Shown here one piece after another: positions 11,080 to 23,800 of a stretch of DNA of 64,000 nt. The stretch is from Hyperoodon ampullatus (lineage: Eukaryota > Chordata > Mammalia > Artiodactyla > Ziphiidae), in NCBI GenBank assembly GCA_949752795.1, contig OX457074.1, positions 28,629,980-28,693,979 of the forward strand, read 5' to 3'. A model generated the notes under the pieces. That model was not told the DNA's origin, ran no database searches, and worked only from the letters and a program-made list of their open reading frames with translations. The first letter of the stretch is position 1; each line of letters opens with the position of its first letter. Made by a program: the position numbers and the translations under genes.

Positions 11080-11460
11080 TTCACATTACTTCAAAAAATA
11101 TGTTAAAAAATAAATTCAGTAAAGTTGCAAAATATGGAATCAATATATACAAATCAGCTTTATTTCTGCACACTAATAATGAACCACCAGCAAGAAAAAT
11201 CGAGAAAACAATCCCATTTACAATTCCATCAAAAAGAACAAACTATTTAGGAATAAATTTAACCAAGGACACGAAAGACCTGTACTCAGAAAACTATAAA
11301 GCACTGATAAAGAAATTGAAGACACAATAGAAAACAATATTCCATGCTCATGCATCAGAAAAATTACTATTATTAAAAATGTTTATTCTACCCAAAGCCA
11401 TCAACAAACAGTGCCAGGAAAACTAGACACCAGACCCCAAAGAACGACACTGGTCACCAT
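11080..11460 (+). mobile_element. Old L1 ORF2 fragment in duplicon A
   Basis: A 76-codon open stretch at 11100-11330 reads the ORF2 region after the reverse transcriptase core (N-K-F-S-K-V-A..., P-F-T-I-P-S-K-R, Y-L-G-I-N-L-T-K, D-L-Y-S-E-N). The same fragment occurs in duplicon B at 20330-20660. It is part of the duplicated block. Confidence 0.8.
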
Positions 11461-11469
11461 CTACACTGC

Positions 11470-11865
11470 ACATAAAACTAACTAAAGTGCACAATATTCC
11501 ACATTAAACCCTTTCTCTCCTGAGTCCCCTGAAGATGCACCCCACCCAGCCAGCAGTCAGCTGCACAGGAAGATTCTCCACACTTGCTCATTTTTTCCTC
11601 TTGTGGAGTCTCCTCACCAGTGGTTCCTGAGAAAACCCAGCTCCTGTTAGTGTGGACAATGCCTCATGGTCCAGAAACCTAAGCCCTGACAGGAGACAAA
11701 GCTCCTGTCTGCTTGTCACAGAGCAAAGTCTGTGGGCAGGGTGCACCTGTGCCCCCAGGGTCAGACAGGTGGGTTCGGCGCCCCCTGTGGGACGTCAGAG
11801 AAGTGCCGGGAGCGCCGCACTCACAAACCCAGAGGCCTCATCCGGAAGGCAGCTCTGCTGTACAT
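11470..11865 (+). repeat. GC-rich module of duplicon A
   Basis: Paralogue of 25470-25930 and 36610-37010, recognised by the series gcccttcctctcctgg-gtcc, ctcctgtcagtgtgga, cagagaggcgggctc-like and a Jaz-like 'aagtgccgggagcgccgc' CpG run. It is less CpG-rich and more decayed than the B and C copies. No coding evidence. Confidence 0.65.
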
Positions 11866-11999
11866 ACTAAGTTTGGAAATCCAAACTGAAATGGAGCCAA
11901 GTATCTCACTGTATCTTCTCAAAACATGGTTAAGGAACAATTAATCAGAAACCATATGTAATGAAATGAATGTAGACACAAACTTCACAACTTAAACCA

Positions 12000-12529
12000 A
12001 AATTCACTCAAAATTGCCCACAGAGAAATTTAAATTACCAAACTATAAAAATCCTAGGAAACAAAAAGAAAATCTACATGACCTTGGGTCTGGTGACCTT
12101 ATTCAGAAAACCGAAAGACAAACCACAAACTGCAAGAAACTATTTCCAAAGCACGTATCTGATAAAGGATCTGTACTCAAATTATGCCAACAACACCATT
12201 AAAATTTGGGAAAGATTGAAACACACACCTGGCCCAAGAAGATAAACAGGCAGTAAATAAGCATACAAGAATATACTCAAAATGCTGGTGGAATGCATGT
12301 ACAACCAACTTCGGAAGACAGTTTGGCAGTTTTTTCCAAATCTAAACAGTCTCACCCTAGGATCCAAGAAGTGTACCTCTTGTATTTAGACAATTGCTTT
12401 GAAAAACTGTGTTCAAACCAAAACTAGCATCAAGTAATGCACAGCAGCTCTATTCATAATGGCTAAAAACTTAAAGATATCAGGATGTCCTTCTGTAGAT
12501 GAATTCATAAGCAAATTAGGGCACATACA
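12000..12529 (+). mobile_element. Old L1 ORF2 3' remnant in duplicon A
   Basis: Sense L1 with the acaaactg-ggagaaaatatttgc, tatctgataaaggatctg and 'cagcagctctattcataatgg' landmarks, heavily mutated. It is interrupted at 12530 by an LTR and resumes at 13263. The same arrangement is seen in duplicon B. Confidence 0.75.
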
Positions 12530-13262
12530 TGTCAAGGGGAGCAGAATACACCACCCCAAAATATGCCCATTTGACAAAAGGATTATTTTGGACTGATTAA
12601 TTTAAGAAACAGACCCAGGAGAATCTTTCAAAATCAAGCAGAAAATGCCCTTTTATGAGGTAAATTTACAATTATTAAGGATATCTCCATTTGTAAGGGT
12701 ATGTCCCTCTCTGGACCAGGAATTGAATGATGACTAAATATCAAGAAAACCTTGTTGGGACTTCCCTGCTGGTCCAGTGGTTAAGACTCCATGCTCCCAA
12801 TGCAGGGGGCCAGGGTTCAACCCCTGGTCAGGGAACTAGATCCCGCATGCTGCAAATAAGAGCCCACATGCCGCAACTAAAGATTCCACAGGCCTCAACC
12901 AAGACCCAGCACAGCTAAATAAATAAATGTTAAAAAAAAAAGCTTGTCAATGAAACAGGCCTGGATATAAATCTGTGTAACAACCATACCCTTGTTTACT
13001 GTGCTTTGCCTAATAACCTCCCTTAAATGGCTTCCTCCATTCCCTAACATCTATTTTTGTTCTCAGCAGAAGCATTTAAGGTAATGGCTTGGGCCATTTC
13101 AGGGAGTGACTCAGTTTTCCTGGGTATCTTTCAAGTATACAGGAGGTATGGATGGTATATATTAAACTTCTGATTGTTTTCTCCAGTTCGTCTCCTTTTC
13201 ATTATAAGGGAGATCTCAATGAAGAACACAGAAGAGTAGAGGGAAAATTATTTTTTCTCTCA
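12530..13262 (+). repeat. Solo LTR inserted in L1 (duplicon A copy)
   Basis: Starts TGTCAAGG and ends TTTTCTCTCA. ATACA flanks it on both sides (12525-12529 and 13264-13268), a 5-bp duplication typical of ERVL-type insertions, and it splits the L1 sequence gcacatacatgcaatgg. The family is not assigned. The same LTR at the same L1 site is in duplicon B (26844-27364), so it predates the duplication. A SINE at 12756 is private to this copy. Confidence 0.65.
12756..12945 (+). mobile_element. Older CHR-family SINE inside the LTR
   Basis: Head gggacttccctgctggtcca followed by a short body and an (A)10 tail. This is the older, short artiodactyl-shared type, without the CHR-2 GC-rich body. It is absent from the duplicon B LTR. 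Confidence 0.85.
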
Positions 13263-13925
13263 TATACATGCAATGCAATAGTATTCAGCGATATAAAGGA
13301 ATGGACCATCAACCCAGGCAAAAAAAAAAAAAAAAATAGATGCATCTAACACTTACATTGCTAAGTGAAAGAATCCAGTCTTAAGTGCTACACACTGTAT
13401 GACCTCATTTATATGACATTCTAGAAAAGGCAACACTGACATGGCAAACAGTTTATGGAATATGTGGTTGAAACAGTCCGTATAATACTTTAGTGGTGAA
13501 TAGCTGTCACTATGTATTTGTCTACACCCACAGATTTTTACAACCCAACAAGTAAATTACAATCTATTCAAATTTAGCTACTTAGGATATGGGAGTGTCA
13601 AAGACTGGCATACAGAATGTAACAAAGAATCTAACTGATTTACAAATGTATGAAAAAACTCACTGTTGGTGGTGGGACAAAATGGGCTGACCTAAGTTAA
13701 CTTTGGAAATGAGCGGACTCTGTAGGCCAAAGGCAAAATATACCGTACATACACAGTGGACTCTAAGTTCTTTCCCATGAGGGGTAGCAGCTAACAGTAC
13801 TGAAACTACTATATCAGTAATCGAATGGAACAAGCAGTGAATTTAATAAATGACAAATGGTGGAAACCAGGTTTCTGACCACTGGAGTGGGAAGTCACAG
13901 ACAAAGAGAGAAGGTTACAATATCC
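13263..13925 (+). mobile_element. L1 3' end continuation, shared with duplicon B
   Basis: Resumes with gcaatgcaatagtattcag-c and carries old L1 3' UTR-like sequence, paralogous to 27369-28005 (for example gacctaagtta-cctttggaa). An A-run lies at 13320-13336. Non-coding. Confidence 0.6.
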
Positions 13926-16900
13926 ATGTCATAACAGATCAGGTTGGAAATATCAGTATAAACTATCTTTAGCCTAACAGAGATACACCTAATTATAAAG
14001 ATTTCCATGTGGAACTATGTGTATATGCATAGGCTGGGATACATGCACATATTTCCATGCACTGTCAGCTGAGCATATTTAGCTCCCACATGTAAGTTTT
14101 TAATACCAGTCTCTAATAAAAGGAACAAGGGCTCTCAGAAGAAAGGGCTGATGCTAGGACTGAGACAGTAAATATATGAAGCAGGATAATCTTAAAATAT
14201 CAGAAAGTAAAGAAGTACCAAAAATTTAAAAAAAACCACAAAAGAAAAATTATGTAAAATGAAAACAGGAGCAAATGGAAAAAAGCTCTCAACAGCCAAA
14301 GCAAGAATGAACTAAGCAGTCTAATAATGTAGTGCTGGATTATAAACAAAAGTTAAAAGTTAAAGTTTCATGTGTCCAAACTGGTAAAAATAAATTACAT
14401 AGTTTTTGATGAATGGTGTTAAATAGAAATCTCCTACGCAGAAAGTTTCTAAACAATTCATATAGACACTCAGCTGTCCATCAAGGATGTGAAGCTAACC
14501 CCTCTCTCCTCAAGTGTGGGTTCTGCATTATGAATTCCTCCTACATAAGACACACAGGATGGACATGGAAAAAAATTAACCTCACTGTGGGAAAACTTGA
14601 CAAACACTACTTCAGCTAGGTGACCAAAATTAAGAATATAAGTGAGAAGTTCCCTTAAGATCCTGTCCTCTTGATATATAGTGAAGAGGAAGCACTTCAC
14701 CTCTGTAATCTGCTTTTTCAAAGCCAAGTCTAACCATGACAAAACCACCAAGCAAATCCCAGTGCCCGGCAGTCTATAAAATCCCTGACAAGTCCTCCTC
14801 CACACTGTCAAGGTCATGGAAACAAGGAGAGTCTGAGCAACTGTCAAAGCCCAGAAGAGACTAAACAGACATGATGACCCCACGTCCTCTGAGATCCTGG
14901 AACAAGGAAAGGTATAACAAAGGGAACGTGAATAGGGACTTCAGTTAATAATAAAGTATCAATATTTCTTCATTATTTGTGATGATTCTGTAGAAAATCA
15001 GACAGGAAAAATTAAAAGTTAAATAAGAGAAAACTACTGCAACAGGAAATCTAGAGGAAACGGGTGATTTCTTTGTAGAAACACGTTACCAAAATGAACC
15101 CTAAATTAAGGAAAACACAAAAAGAGCAATTAATCACTGAGGAACCTCTTCCCCATACTGGTTATCCTATCACTGTTCCAGGGTTTCCCTCTCCCAGGAC
15201 AGGGAAGGAGCAGGGACAGAGCTGTTTGGCAGTTCCCCTAGTATATGACCTCACCCAGTGTCTTCATCTCCCCCCAGCCACGCCTACCCAGTGTGAACAC
15301 CTGAGGGTGGATCAGGGAGTATTGATTCGGATGTGTCAACTAGGACTTTTTTTTATTCCCAGCGACTGGACACACTTACTGAAGTAAAATAAATTAGTAT
15401 TTATTGTAAGGGTAGAAATACATTAATACTTGCAAGTGGCAAGTTGAAGAATGGGTTTGGACCTGGCAGGTCCAGTGGCTCACACTCTCTCCGTGTGATC
15501 TTGCTTCTCTCCAAACCTCTGTCCTGCTCAGTGCCTTTGGGGGACCCCATTCACAGGCACAGGCTCTCTCACTGCCCTTGGCCCAACAGCTATGCTAGGC
15601 TGACAACCACTCACCATCCATTTTCCGAGAAAGGGTTTCTCCTTTTCCTGGATTCCAAGAAAGTCATGGTTTTAAATGCCTTTGGTCTGGCTTGGGTTAC
15701 AGTCTCATACTTCCCCCATCACCAGAAGATGGAAAATGGGACTGGCTAGATGTGGGCTGTAAACCCATCTTCGAGCTGGGTGGAACATGGGGTCATCCTT
15801 CTGGAACTGTTTGGACTGGAAGCAGGTGAGATGCAATTCCCAAAGGAAAACTGAGGCACTTGGGCATGGGAACAGATGCTGGCTGGGAGAAAGCAACAGA
15901 TTCTAGGTCAAGGACAGCTCACTGTACAGCATAGAATCTGACACAAAAGGAAGAAAGGGGTTCACTTAGGGTCAGGGGCTGCAGCTACTTATCTAGTGCT
16001 TTTACTGTCCTCCCAAGACTGCAAGAAGTTCTTTCACTTGCTGAAAAGTCAGGATTATTGGTGGTGGTAAACTCAAGTCTCCTGCCTTGGGCACCAGGTC
16101 CTCACATCTCAGAGGTTGGCCCAGAACAGCCCATGTGCCCTCAGAAGACACACAGACCTCATTCCTGCCCCTGAGAGGTGGGAGCCCTGGAGCTATGCCA
16201 TCTCCCTGGCCATATTAATCACCCATCCCTGAAAAACAATACTGCTCCTTTTCCAGTTTCTTCTGTCTCCTTTACTAAGGGAAGAAACCAAATGCTAGGG
16301 TGGTAAGGGAACTCTTGTGCAATGAAGTAACAGGAGGTTCAAGAATTATTCCATGCCATGGAACCCATAATTGGCAGGCTTTCCAGAGGTCACATGGATG
16401 CATATGGCTCTCCAAGACAATGCAGTCTCAGTGTGAATCTCCCATTGGGAGGTCCAGTTGCTCCCATATCTTTGATTCTTAATGAATATGAAGGTCAAAA
16501 GTTTCTAACGACTGAAAGGGCAAAGGATTGCAGGGCCATGGTCTGCTGTATGGTTGTTGTGTCAGGGACACACTCCAATGTTTAGAGGATTATTACCTCT
16601 CTTGGCAAGCTACAAGGCTGTGAGGGGGAGGCCTTTTTCTCAACCACAGGGATGTTGGTAGTTGAAACTTCTCAAAGGAATGTCTACACTGCCCAGGTAG
16701 CTGTTCAATTGCCCGGCAGCATGGTCAGCTCAGTAACTATACATGAGGGCCTGACAATGCCCAGGCTGGACTGAGCTAGAGGACCACAGATGCCTGCCTG
16801 GATAGTGAGAGGTCAAGGGCTGTCCTACCTGAGACTTGATCATCTATTCATGCCCACTCAGATTGCACAAAGGATGCCTCCAGTTCCAGGAAGGCCCCAC

Positions 16901-16945
16901 CAGCCCTTAAGAAGGCAGCATCTGGGAGCTGGCAGGTCACTGCAC
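13926..16945. other. Private part of duplicon A, no gene recognised
   Basis: About 3 kb without paralogy that I can see in B or C, AT-rich at first and GC-richer after 15.1 kb. Open frames up to 137 codons (14470-14883, minus) lack recognisable domains and splice context. No transposon family is confidently assigned. Confidence 0.35.
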
Positions 16946-16949
16946 CCAG

Positions 16950-17307
16950 TCCTGTATAAATCCACACATGTCCACTGAGTGCCCTCCTGTCTGGGCTGTG
17001 CTGGAACCTGGGGCTGCCCAGGCAGAGTAGGGCCAGCATCACCCTTCCCAGGTGGGAGGGCAGAAGGAAACCATGCATGACTTCTGACACCCTCCCTAAT
17101 CCTTGACAGAGGTTGAGGTGGATAAGAAACAGTCCGAGACAAGAACAGACATTTCATTCTTCTCTCAGAGCCCAGGACTGGGGAAAGGGAGGCCAGAAAA
17201 ACAGTTATTGACCTCAGCTCCCTGACTCCTCTTTGACCCTGGGCAAGTCCTATCCATTCTGGAGGCTTCAGAGAGAAGAATAGGGGAGGGCAGTGAGGGC
17301 CAATTAT
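16950..17307 (+). repeat. Telomere-tract flank of duplicon A
   Basis: Paralogue of 34500-34714 and 37822-37960. Shared landmarks are the catgacttctga / catgacctctga block, gaggttgag, gagcagacacttca-like, and the cagaaaa-ca...ctcagctccctga...gaccctgg segment that leads straight into the CCCTAA-like tract in A and C. Confidence 0.65.
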
Positions 17308-17525
17308 GCTTAAACCTAACTCTAACCTTAACCCTATGAACCCTAACCTCTAACCGTAACCCCCTAACAACCCTAGCCCCAGACCCCTAGACCCTCGCCC
17401 CTGACCCCCAAACTCTAATCCCTGACCATGACCTTTAACCACAACCCTCTACAATGACTCTCCAACAATGACCCATAACCCTAAACCGTGACCCCTGAAC
17501 CCTCACACTGACTCAACCCCAGGCC
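17308..17525 (+). repeat. Degenerate telomere-like (CCCTAA) tract of duplicon A
   Basis: About 215 bp dominated by variants of CCCTAA, CTCTAACC, CCCTGACC and CCCTAGACC, C-rich strand on plus. No long perfect array remains. In this orientation a telomere would lie to the left. Confidence 0.75.
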
Positions 17526-17529
17526 TAAA

Positions 17530-18965
17530 GCCTGGTCTAGTGGGTACCGAGAAAGGACTCTATGAACTCTCAAATAAACCAAGGAATTAAATCTTCCTGA
17601 CCACGAATTTAGCAATGGTTTCTTAGATTTGACAGTAAAGCATAAGAAATGAAAGAAAAAAGTAAATTGGATTTCCTCAAAATTACAAACCTTTGTGCAT
17701 CAAAAGAGGCTATCCAGAAAGTAAAAAGACAGCCCACAGAATGGAAAGAAATATTATATTGGCACATTATATATCTGATAAGACTCTTTATCTAGAATAG
17801 ACCCAGGACTTTTACAACTCATCAACAAAAAAGACAAACAATACAATTTTTGAAAGGGACAAATGACTTGCATGGACTGTTCTCCAGGCAAGACATACAA
17901 ATGGTCAACAAGGACATGAAAAGATGTCAAACATCAGTAGTCATGATGAAAATGCAAATAAAAGCCACAATGTGATGCCCCTTCACACACACTAGAATAA
18001 ATAAAAATAACAATAAAAATAATAAAAATAACAATAAAAATAAATTTTAAAATAAATAAATAAAAGTAACAAATGTTGGCAACAATGTAGAGACATTGGA
18101 ACCCTTAAAAGTCACTTGTGGAGATGTACAATGGTGCAGTCTAGGTGTACAAAACTTTAGCATTTATTCAAAAATATAAAATATAATTACCATGTGGTTC
18201 AACAACTCTACTCCTACATATATACCCAAACAATGGAAAACAAGTGTTCAGACAAAAACTTGTACACCAACTATTCATAGCAGCACTATTCACAATAGCC
18301 CAAGGTAGAAAAGATTAAATGTCCATCAGCAGGTAAATGGATAAGCAAAATAAGGAAGATCAATAAGCTGCATTATTCTGCATATAAAGGAATAAAATAA
18401 AATTATACAGCTGCTGTGGAAAACAGTATGGTAGCTCCCCAAAAACGTAAACATGGAATTAACGTATGATCCCTTGATTCCACTCCAGGGTGTACACCCA
18501 AAATATTAGAAAGCAAGGACTGGAACAGACATTTGTACCCCATATTCATAGCAACATTATTCACAAGAGCCAAAAGGTGGAAGCAACACAACACATCCTT
18601 CAACAGATGAATGGATAAGTACAGTGTAGTATATATGCAATGGAATATGATTCAACCTTTAAAACTAAGGTAATTCTCACACATGCAACAGTGTGGATGA
18701 ACCTTGAAGTCATTATGCTAAGTGAAACAAGCCAGACACAAAAGGACAAACCTTCTATGATTCCACTAGTATGAGGTATCCAGATAAGTCAAATTCAAAG
18801 ACAAAGTAGAATAAGGTTGCCAGGGGTTGAGGTGAGTTAGTGTTTAATGACTACGGTTTCACATGGGGAAAATTAAAAAGCTCTGGAGATGGATGGTGAG
18901 GATATTTTTACAACAATGTGAATGTAGTTAATGCCACAGAACTGTGTACTTAAAAATGGTTTAAA
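17530..18965 (+). mobile_element. Two old L1 3' ends in sense orientation
   Basis: Two overlapping runs of the L1 ORF2 C-terminal to 3' end region (about 17640-18410 and 18410-18965). Both carry 'ctattcatagcagcactattcac' and 'aatggataag' landmarks. An imperfect AATAAAAATAAC run lies at 18000-18064. The last part, ending ...acttaaaaatggtttaaa, is paralogous to 10100-10165 and marks the start of duplicon B. It continues after the SINE at 19291. Confidence 0.75.
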
Positions 18966-19275
18966 GGGGGCTTCCCTGGTGGCACAGTGGTTAAGAATCC
19001 GCCTGCCAATGCAGGGGACACGGGTTCAAGCGCTGGTCCTGGAAGATCCCACATGCCGTGGAGCTGCTAAGCCCGTGCGCCACAACTACTGAAGCCAGCG
19101 TGCCTAGAACCCTTGCTCTGCAACAAGAGAAGCCACCGCAACGAGAAGCTTGCACACCACAATGAAGAGTAGTAGCCCCTGCTCGCCGCAAGTAGAGAAA
19201 GCCCGCACACAGCAATGAAGACCCAACACAGCCAAAAAATTAAAAATAAAATAAATTTTATTTAAATAAAGCTTT
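18966..19275 (+). mobile_element. CHR-1 SINE private to duplicon B
   Basis: Long-form SINE with the 'cacaactactgaagcc' body and A-rich tail. It has a perfect 15-bp target duplication, taaaaatggtttaaa, at 18951-18965 and 19276-19290. The equivalent site in duplicon A (about 10160) is empty. Confidence 0.95.
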
Positions 19276-19769
19276 TAAAAATGGTTTAAATGGTAAATGT
19301 TATGTGTTTTTAATCACAATGAAAAAAATGAATGAAATAATGATCAATGTTACAATGCGGATAAACATTGAAAACATCCTAAGTGAAAGAAGCCATACAG
19401 AAAAACCACCCAGATCATGCTCATCTTGTACACTTTAAATCCAACAAGGTTTTTAAAGTGAGGAAAAGTCCCAGTGATGGTTCCAGGAAAAGAAAACTGC
19501 ATTCGAATGGAAAATACATTTCCACAAAGCTGGGGCAGCTGGTAAAAGTTGAAGCGGGTCTGTGGATAGGATTATAATGTGTAAACCATAATTATTCCTC
19601 ATTTTGGGGTTATGTGCTGGTTCCCTGGGAGAGTGGCCCTCCCACTCTCACAGGGTAAAACAAACTTGAGTATTCTGTGAATGTGGAAAACTTTATACTG
19701 CTATTTAAAGTTTTTTATACACTTGAAATTTACTAGAAAATAAAGTACTCATCAAAACAACCATGTCTC

Positions 19770-20056
19770 TCTCGCCTCGTCACAGCTTACCCTTCCCCCT
19801 CGCCATATCCTCAAGTCCACTCTCAAGAGAGAGGCTTGGGCATATATACAGTACCAAACGTAAGGTAGATAGATAGTGGGAAGCGGCCGCATAGCACAGG
19901 GATATCAGCTCGGTGCTTGGTGACCGCCTGGAGGGGTGGGATGGGGAGGGTGGGAGGGAGGGAGACGCAAGAGGGAAGGGATGTGGGAGCAGATGTATAT
20001 GTATGACTGATTCACTTTGTTATAAAGCAGAAACTAATTTAAAAAATGTTAAAAAA
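19770..20056 (+). mobile_element. Young L1 3' UTR insertion in duplicon B
   Basis: Contains the L1 3' UTR landmarks accaaacgtaaggtagatag, gatatcagctcggtgc and gaccgcctggaggggtggga, then a poly(A). It is flanked by aaaacaaccatgtc at 19756-19769 and 20057-20070. It interrupts the segment that is continuous in A at 10845. Confidence 0.9.
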
Positions 20057-20289
20057 AAAAAAACAACCATGTCATACCACACCAGAAATACAGACATCAA
20101 ACTCTGTTATAGAGGCCAAGCCCTATCCAGATCCAGTTCACCCACAGTGGTGATGCTAATCACCCTTGTAGGAGTCCACATACTACAAGAGGCACCATGG
20201 GAAGATTATACTGGGAGGCACTATGTCTTGGGCGCTGTGGATGACCTGGATGTAGTTGAAACAGTGGGATTTCTGAATTCTAGTTTTCC

Positions 20290-20658
20290 ACATCCAACCA
20301 CCAAAAAACTATTACAACTAACAAATGAATTCAGTAAAGCTGCAAGATACCAAAAAAAATCAATGCACAAAAATCATTTGTGATTCTATACACTGATAAT
20401 GAACCATCAGAAACAGAAATATTTTTTTTAATTCCACTTACAATTGCATCCAAAAAGATAACTAGAAGTAAATTTAACCAAGGACGTGAAGGACCTGCAC
20501 ACTGAAAACTGGAAGACGCTGATAAAGGAAACTGAACAGATAAAAATAAATGGAAAGACACCCCGTGCTCATGGGTAAAAAGAATATTTTTATTCTTTTT
20601 ATTTTTATTTTCTTTTTATTCTTTTTATATTTTCTTTTCATATAAATGCATATTTATG
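20290..20658 (+). mobile_element. Old L1 ORF2 remnant of duplicon B
   Basis: Paralogue of 11080-11400. It ends in a T-rich imperfect repeat (TTTTTATTC variants, 20580-20640). The L1 remnant resumes at 25013 after the SINE/L1 composite. Confidence 0.7.
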
Positions 20659-20671
20659 TGCATTCTAAGGT

Positions 20672-20815
20672 GGGACTTCCCTGGCCGTCCAGGGGTTGGG
20701 ACTCTGCACTCCCACTGCAGGGGGCGCAGGTTCCATCCCTGGTTGCGGAACTAAGATCCCGCATCCTGCATGCCACATGGTGTGGCCCAAAGTTTTTTTA
20801 ATTTTAAAAAAATAT
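20672..20815 (+). mobile_element. Older CHR-family SINE adjoining a young L1
   Basis: Head gggacttccctggccgtcca with a short body and A/T-rich tail. The 9-bp tgcattcta lies before it (20659-20667) and again only after the L1 (25013-25021). Thus the L1 sits in the SINE tail, or the two are one chimaeric insertion. Confidence 0.8.
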
Positions 20816-23800
20816 GCAAGAAAATGGGAATAGGAACATACATATCGATAATTACCTTAAATGTAAATGGACTAAATGCTCCCACCAAAAGACACAGATT
20901 GGCTGAATGGATACAAAAACAAGACCCATATATATGCTGTCTACAAGAGACCCACTTCAGACCTAGAGACACATACAGACAGAAAGTAAGGGGATGGAAA
21001 AAGATATTCCATACAAATGGAAACCAAAAGAAAGCTGGAGTAGCAATTCTCATATCAGGAAAAATAGACTTTAAAATAAAGACTACTAGAAGAGACAAAG
21101 AAGGACACTACATAATGATCAAGGGATCGATCCAAGAAGAAGATATAACAATTGTAAATATTTATGCACCCAACATAGGAGCACCTCAATACATAAGGCA
21201 AATACGAACAGCCATAAAAGGGGAAATCGACAGTAACACATTCATAGTAGGGGACTTTAACACCCCACTTTCACCAATGGACAGATCATCCAAAATGAAA
21301 ATAAATAAGGAAACACAAGCTTTAAATGATACATTAAACAAGATGGACTTAACTGATATTTATAGGACATTCCATCCAAAAACAACAGAATACACATTTT
21401 TCTCAAGTGCTCATGGAACATTCTCCAGGATAGATCATATCTAGGGTCACAAATCAAGCCTTGGTAAATTTAAGAAAATTGAAATCGTATCAAGTATCTT
21501 TTCTGACCATAGTGCTATGAGACTAGATATCAATTACAGGAAAAGATCTGTAAAAAATACAAACACATGGAGGCTAAACAATACACTACTTAATAATGAA
21601 GTGATCACTGAAGAAATCAAAGAGGAAATTATAAAATACCTAGAAACAAATGACAATGGAGACACGACGACCCAAAACCTATGGGATGCAGCAAAAGCAC
21701 TTCTAAGACGGAAGTTTATAGCAATACAATCCCACCTTAAGAAACAGGAAACATCTCAAATAAACAACCTAACCTTGCACCTAAAGCAATGAGAGAAAGA
21801 AGAACAAAAACACCCGAAAGTTAGCAGAAGGAAAGAAATCATAAAAATCAGATCAGAAATAAATGAAAAAGAAATGAAGGAAACGATAGCAAAGATCAAT
21901 AAAATTAAAAGCTGGTTCTTTGAGAAGATAAACAAAATTGATAAACCATTAGCCAGACTCATCAAGAAAAAAAGGGAGAAGACTCAAATCAATGGAATTA
22001 GAAATGAAAAAGGAGAAGTAACAACTGACACTGCAGAAATACAAAAGATCATAAGAGATTACCACAAGCAACTCTATGCCAACTAAATGGACAACCTGGA
22101 AATAAAGGGCAAATTCTTAGGAATGCACAACCTGCCAAGACTGAATCAGGAAGAAAAAGAAAATACGAACACACCAATCACAAGCACTGAAATTGAAACT
22201 GTGATAAAAAATCTTCCAACAAACAAAAGCCCAGGACCAGATGGCTTCACAGGCGAATTCTATCAAACATTTAGAGAAGAGATAACACCTATCCTTCTCA
22301 AACTCTTCCAAAATATAGCAGAGGGAGGAACACTCCCAAACTCATTCTACGAAGCCACCATCACCTTGATACCAAAACCAGACAAGGATGTCACAAAGAA
22401 AGAAAACTACAGGCCAATATCACTGATGAACATAGATGCAAAAATCCTCAACAAAATACTAGCAAACAGAATCCAACAGCACATTAAAAGGATCATACAC
22501 CATGATCAAGTGGGGTTTATTCCAGGAATGCAAGGATTCTTCAATATATGCAAATCAATCAACGTGATACACCATATTAACAAATTGAAGGAGAAAAACC
22601 ATATGATCATCTCAATAGATGCAGAGAAAGCTTCTGACAAAATTCAACACCCATTTATGATAAAAACCCTGCAGAAAGTAGGCATAGAGGGAACTTTCCT
22701 CAACATAATAAAGACCATATATGGCAAACCCACAGCCAACATTGTCCTCAATGGTGAAAAACTGAAACCATTTCCACTAAGATCAGGAACAAGACAAGGT
22801 TGCCCACTCTCACCACTCTTATTCAACATAGTTTTGGAAGTTTTAGCCACAGCAATCAGAGAAGAAAAGGAAATAAAAGGAAACCAGATCAGAAAAGAAG
22901 AAGTAAAGCTGTCACTGTTTGCAGATGACACGATACTACATATAGAGAATCCTAAAGATGCTACCAGAAAACTACTAGAGCTAATCAATAAATTTGGTAA
23001 AGTAGCAGGATACAAAATTAATGCACAGAAATCTCTGGCATACCTATACACTAATGATGAAAAATCTGAAAGTGAAATCAAGAAAACACTCCCATTTACC
23101 ATTGCAACGAAAAGAATAAAATATCTAGGAATAAACAAACCTACCTAAGGAGACAAAAGACCTGTATGCAGAAAATTATAAGACACTTATGAAAGAAATT
23201 AAAGATGATACAAATAGATGGAGAGATATACCATGTTCTTGGATTGGAAGAATCAACATTGTGAAAATGACTCTACTACCCAAAGCAATCTACAGATTCA
23301 ATGCAATCCCTATCAAACTACCACTGGCATTTTTCACAGAACTAGCACAAAAGATTTCACAATTTGTATGGAAACACAAAAGACCCCAAATAGCCAAAGC
23401 AATCTTGAGAACGAAAAATGGAGCTGGAGGAATCAGGCTCCCTGACTTCAGACTATACTACAAAGCTACAGTAATCAAGACAGTATGGTACTGGCACAAA
23501 AAAGAAAGATAGATCAATGGAACAGGATAAAATGCCCAGAGATAAACCCACACACATACGGTCACCTTATCTTTGATAAAGGAGGCAGGAATGTACAGTG
23601 GAGAAAGGACAGCCTCTTCAATAAGTGGTGCTGGGAAAACTGGACAGGGACATGTAAAAGTATGAGATTAGATCACTCCCTAACACCATACACAAAAATA
23701 AGCTCAAAATGGATTAAAGACCTAAATGTAAGGCCAGAAACTATCAAACACTTAGAGGAAAACATAGGCAGAACACTCTATGACATAAATCACAGCAAGA

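Larger units (their letters stand above)
10100..17525 (+). repeat. Duplicon A (subtelomere-like block)
   Basis: A block collinear with segments of duplicons B and C. It holds an old L1 3' end (10100-10220), a 640-bp non-repeat segment carrying a private SINE, a segment beginning aacaaccatgtca (10840-11080), an L1 ORF2 remnant (11080-11460), a GC-rich module (11470-11865), L1 (12000-12529), an LTR (12530-13262), an L1 3' end (13263-13920), private sequence (13930-16940), then a shared flank and CCCTAA-like tract (16950-17525). SINEs at 10291 and 12756 are absent from the paralogous places in B, so they arrived after duplication. Confidence 0.75.

Noticed and set aside
18000..18064. CRISPR-like or structured direct repeat array
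   Set aside because: Simple AATAAAAATAAC variation inside an L1; no spacers, and the genome is mammalian.
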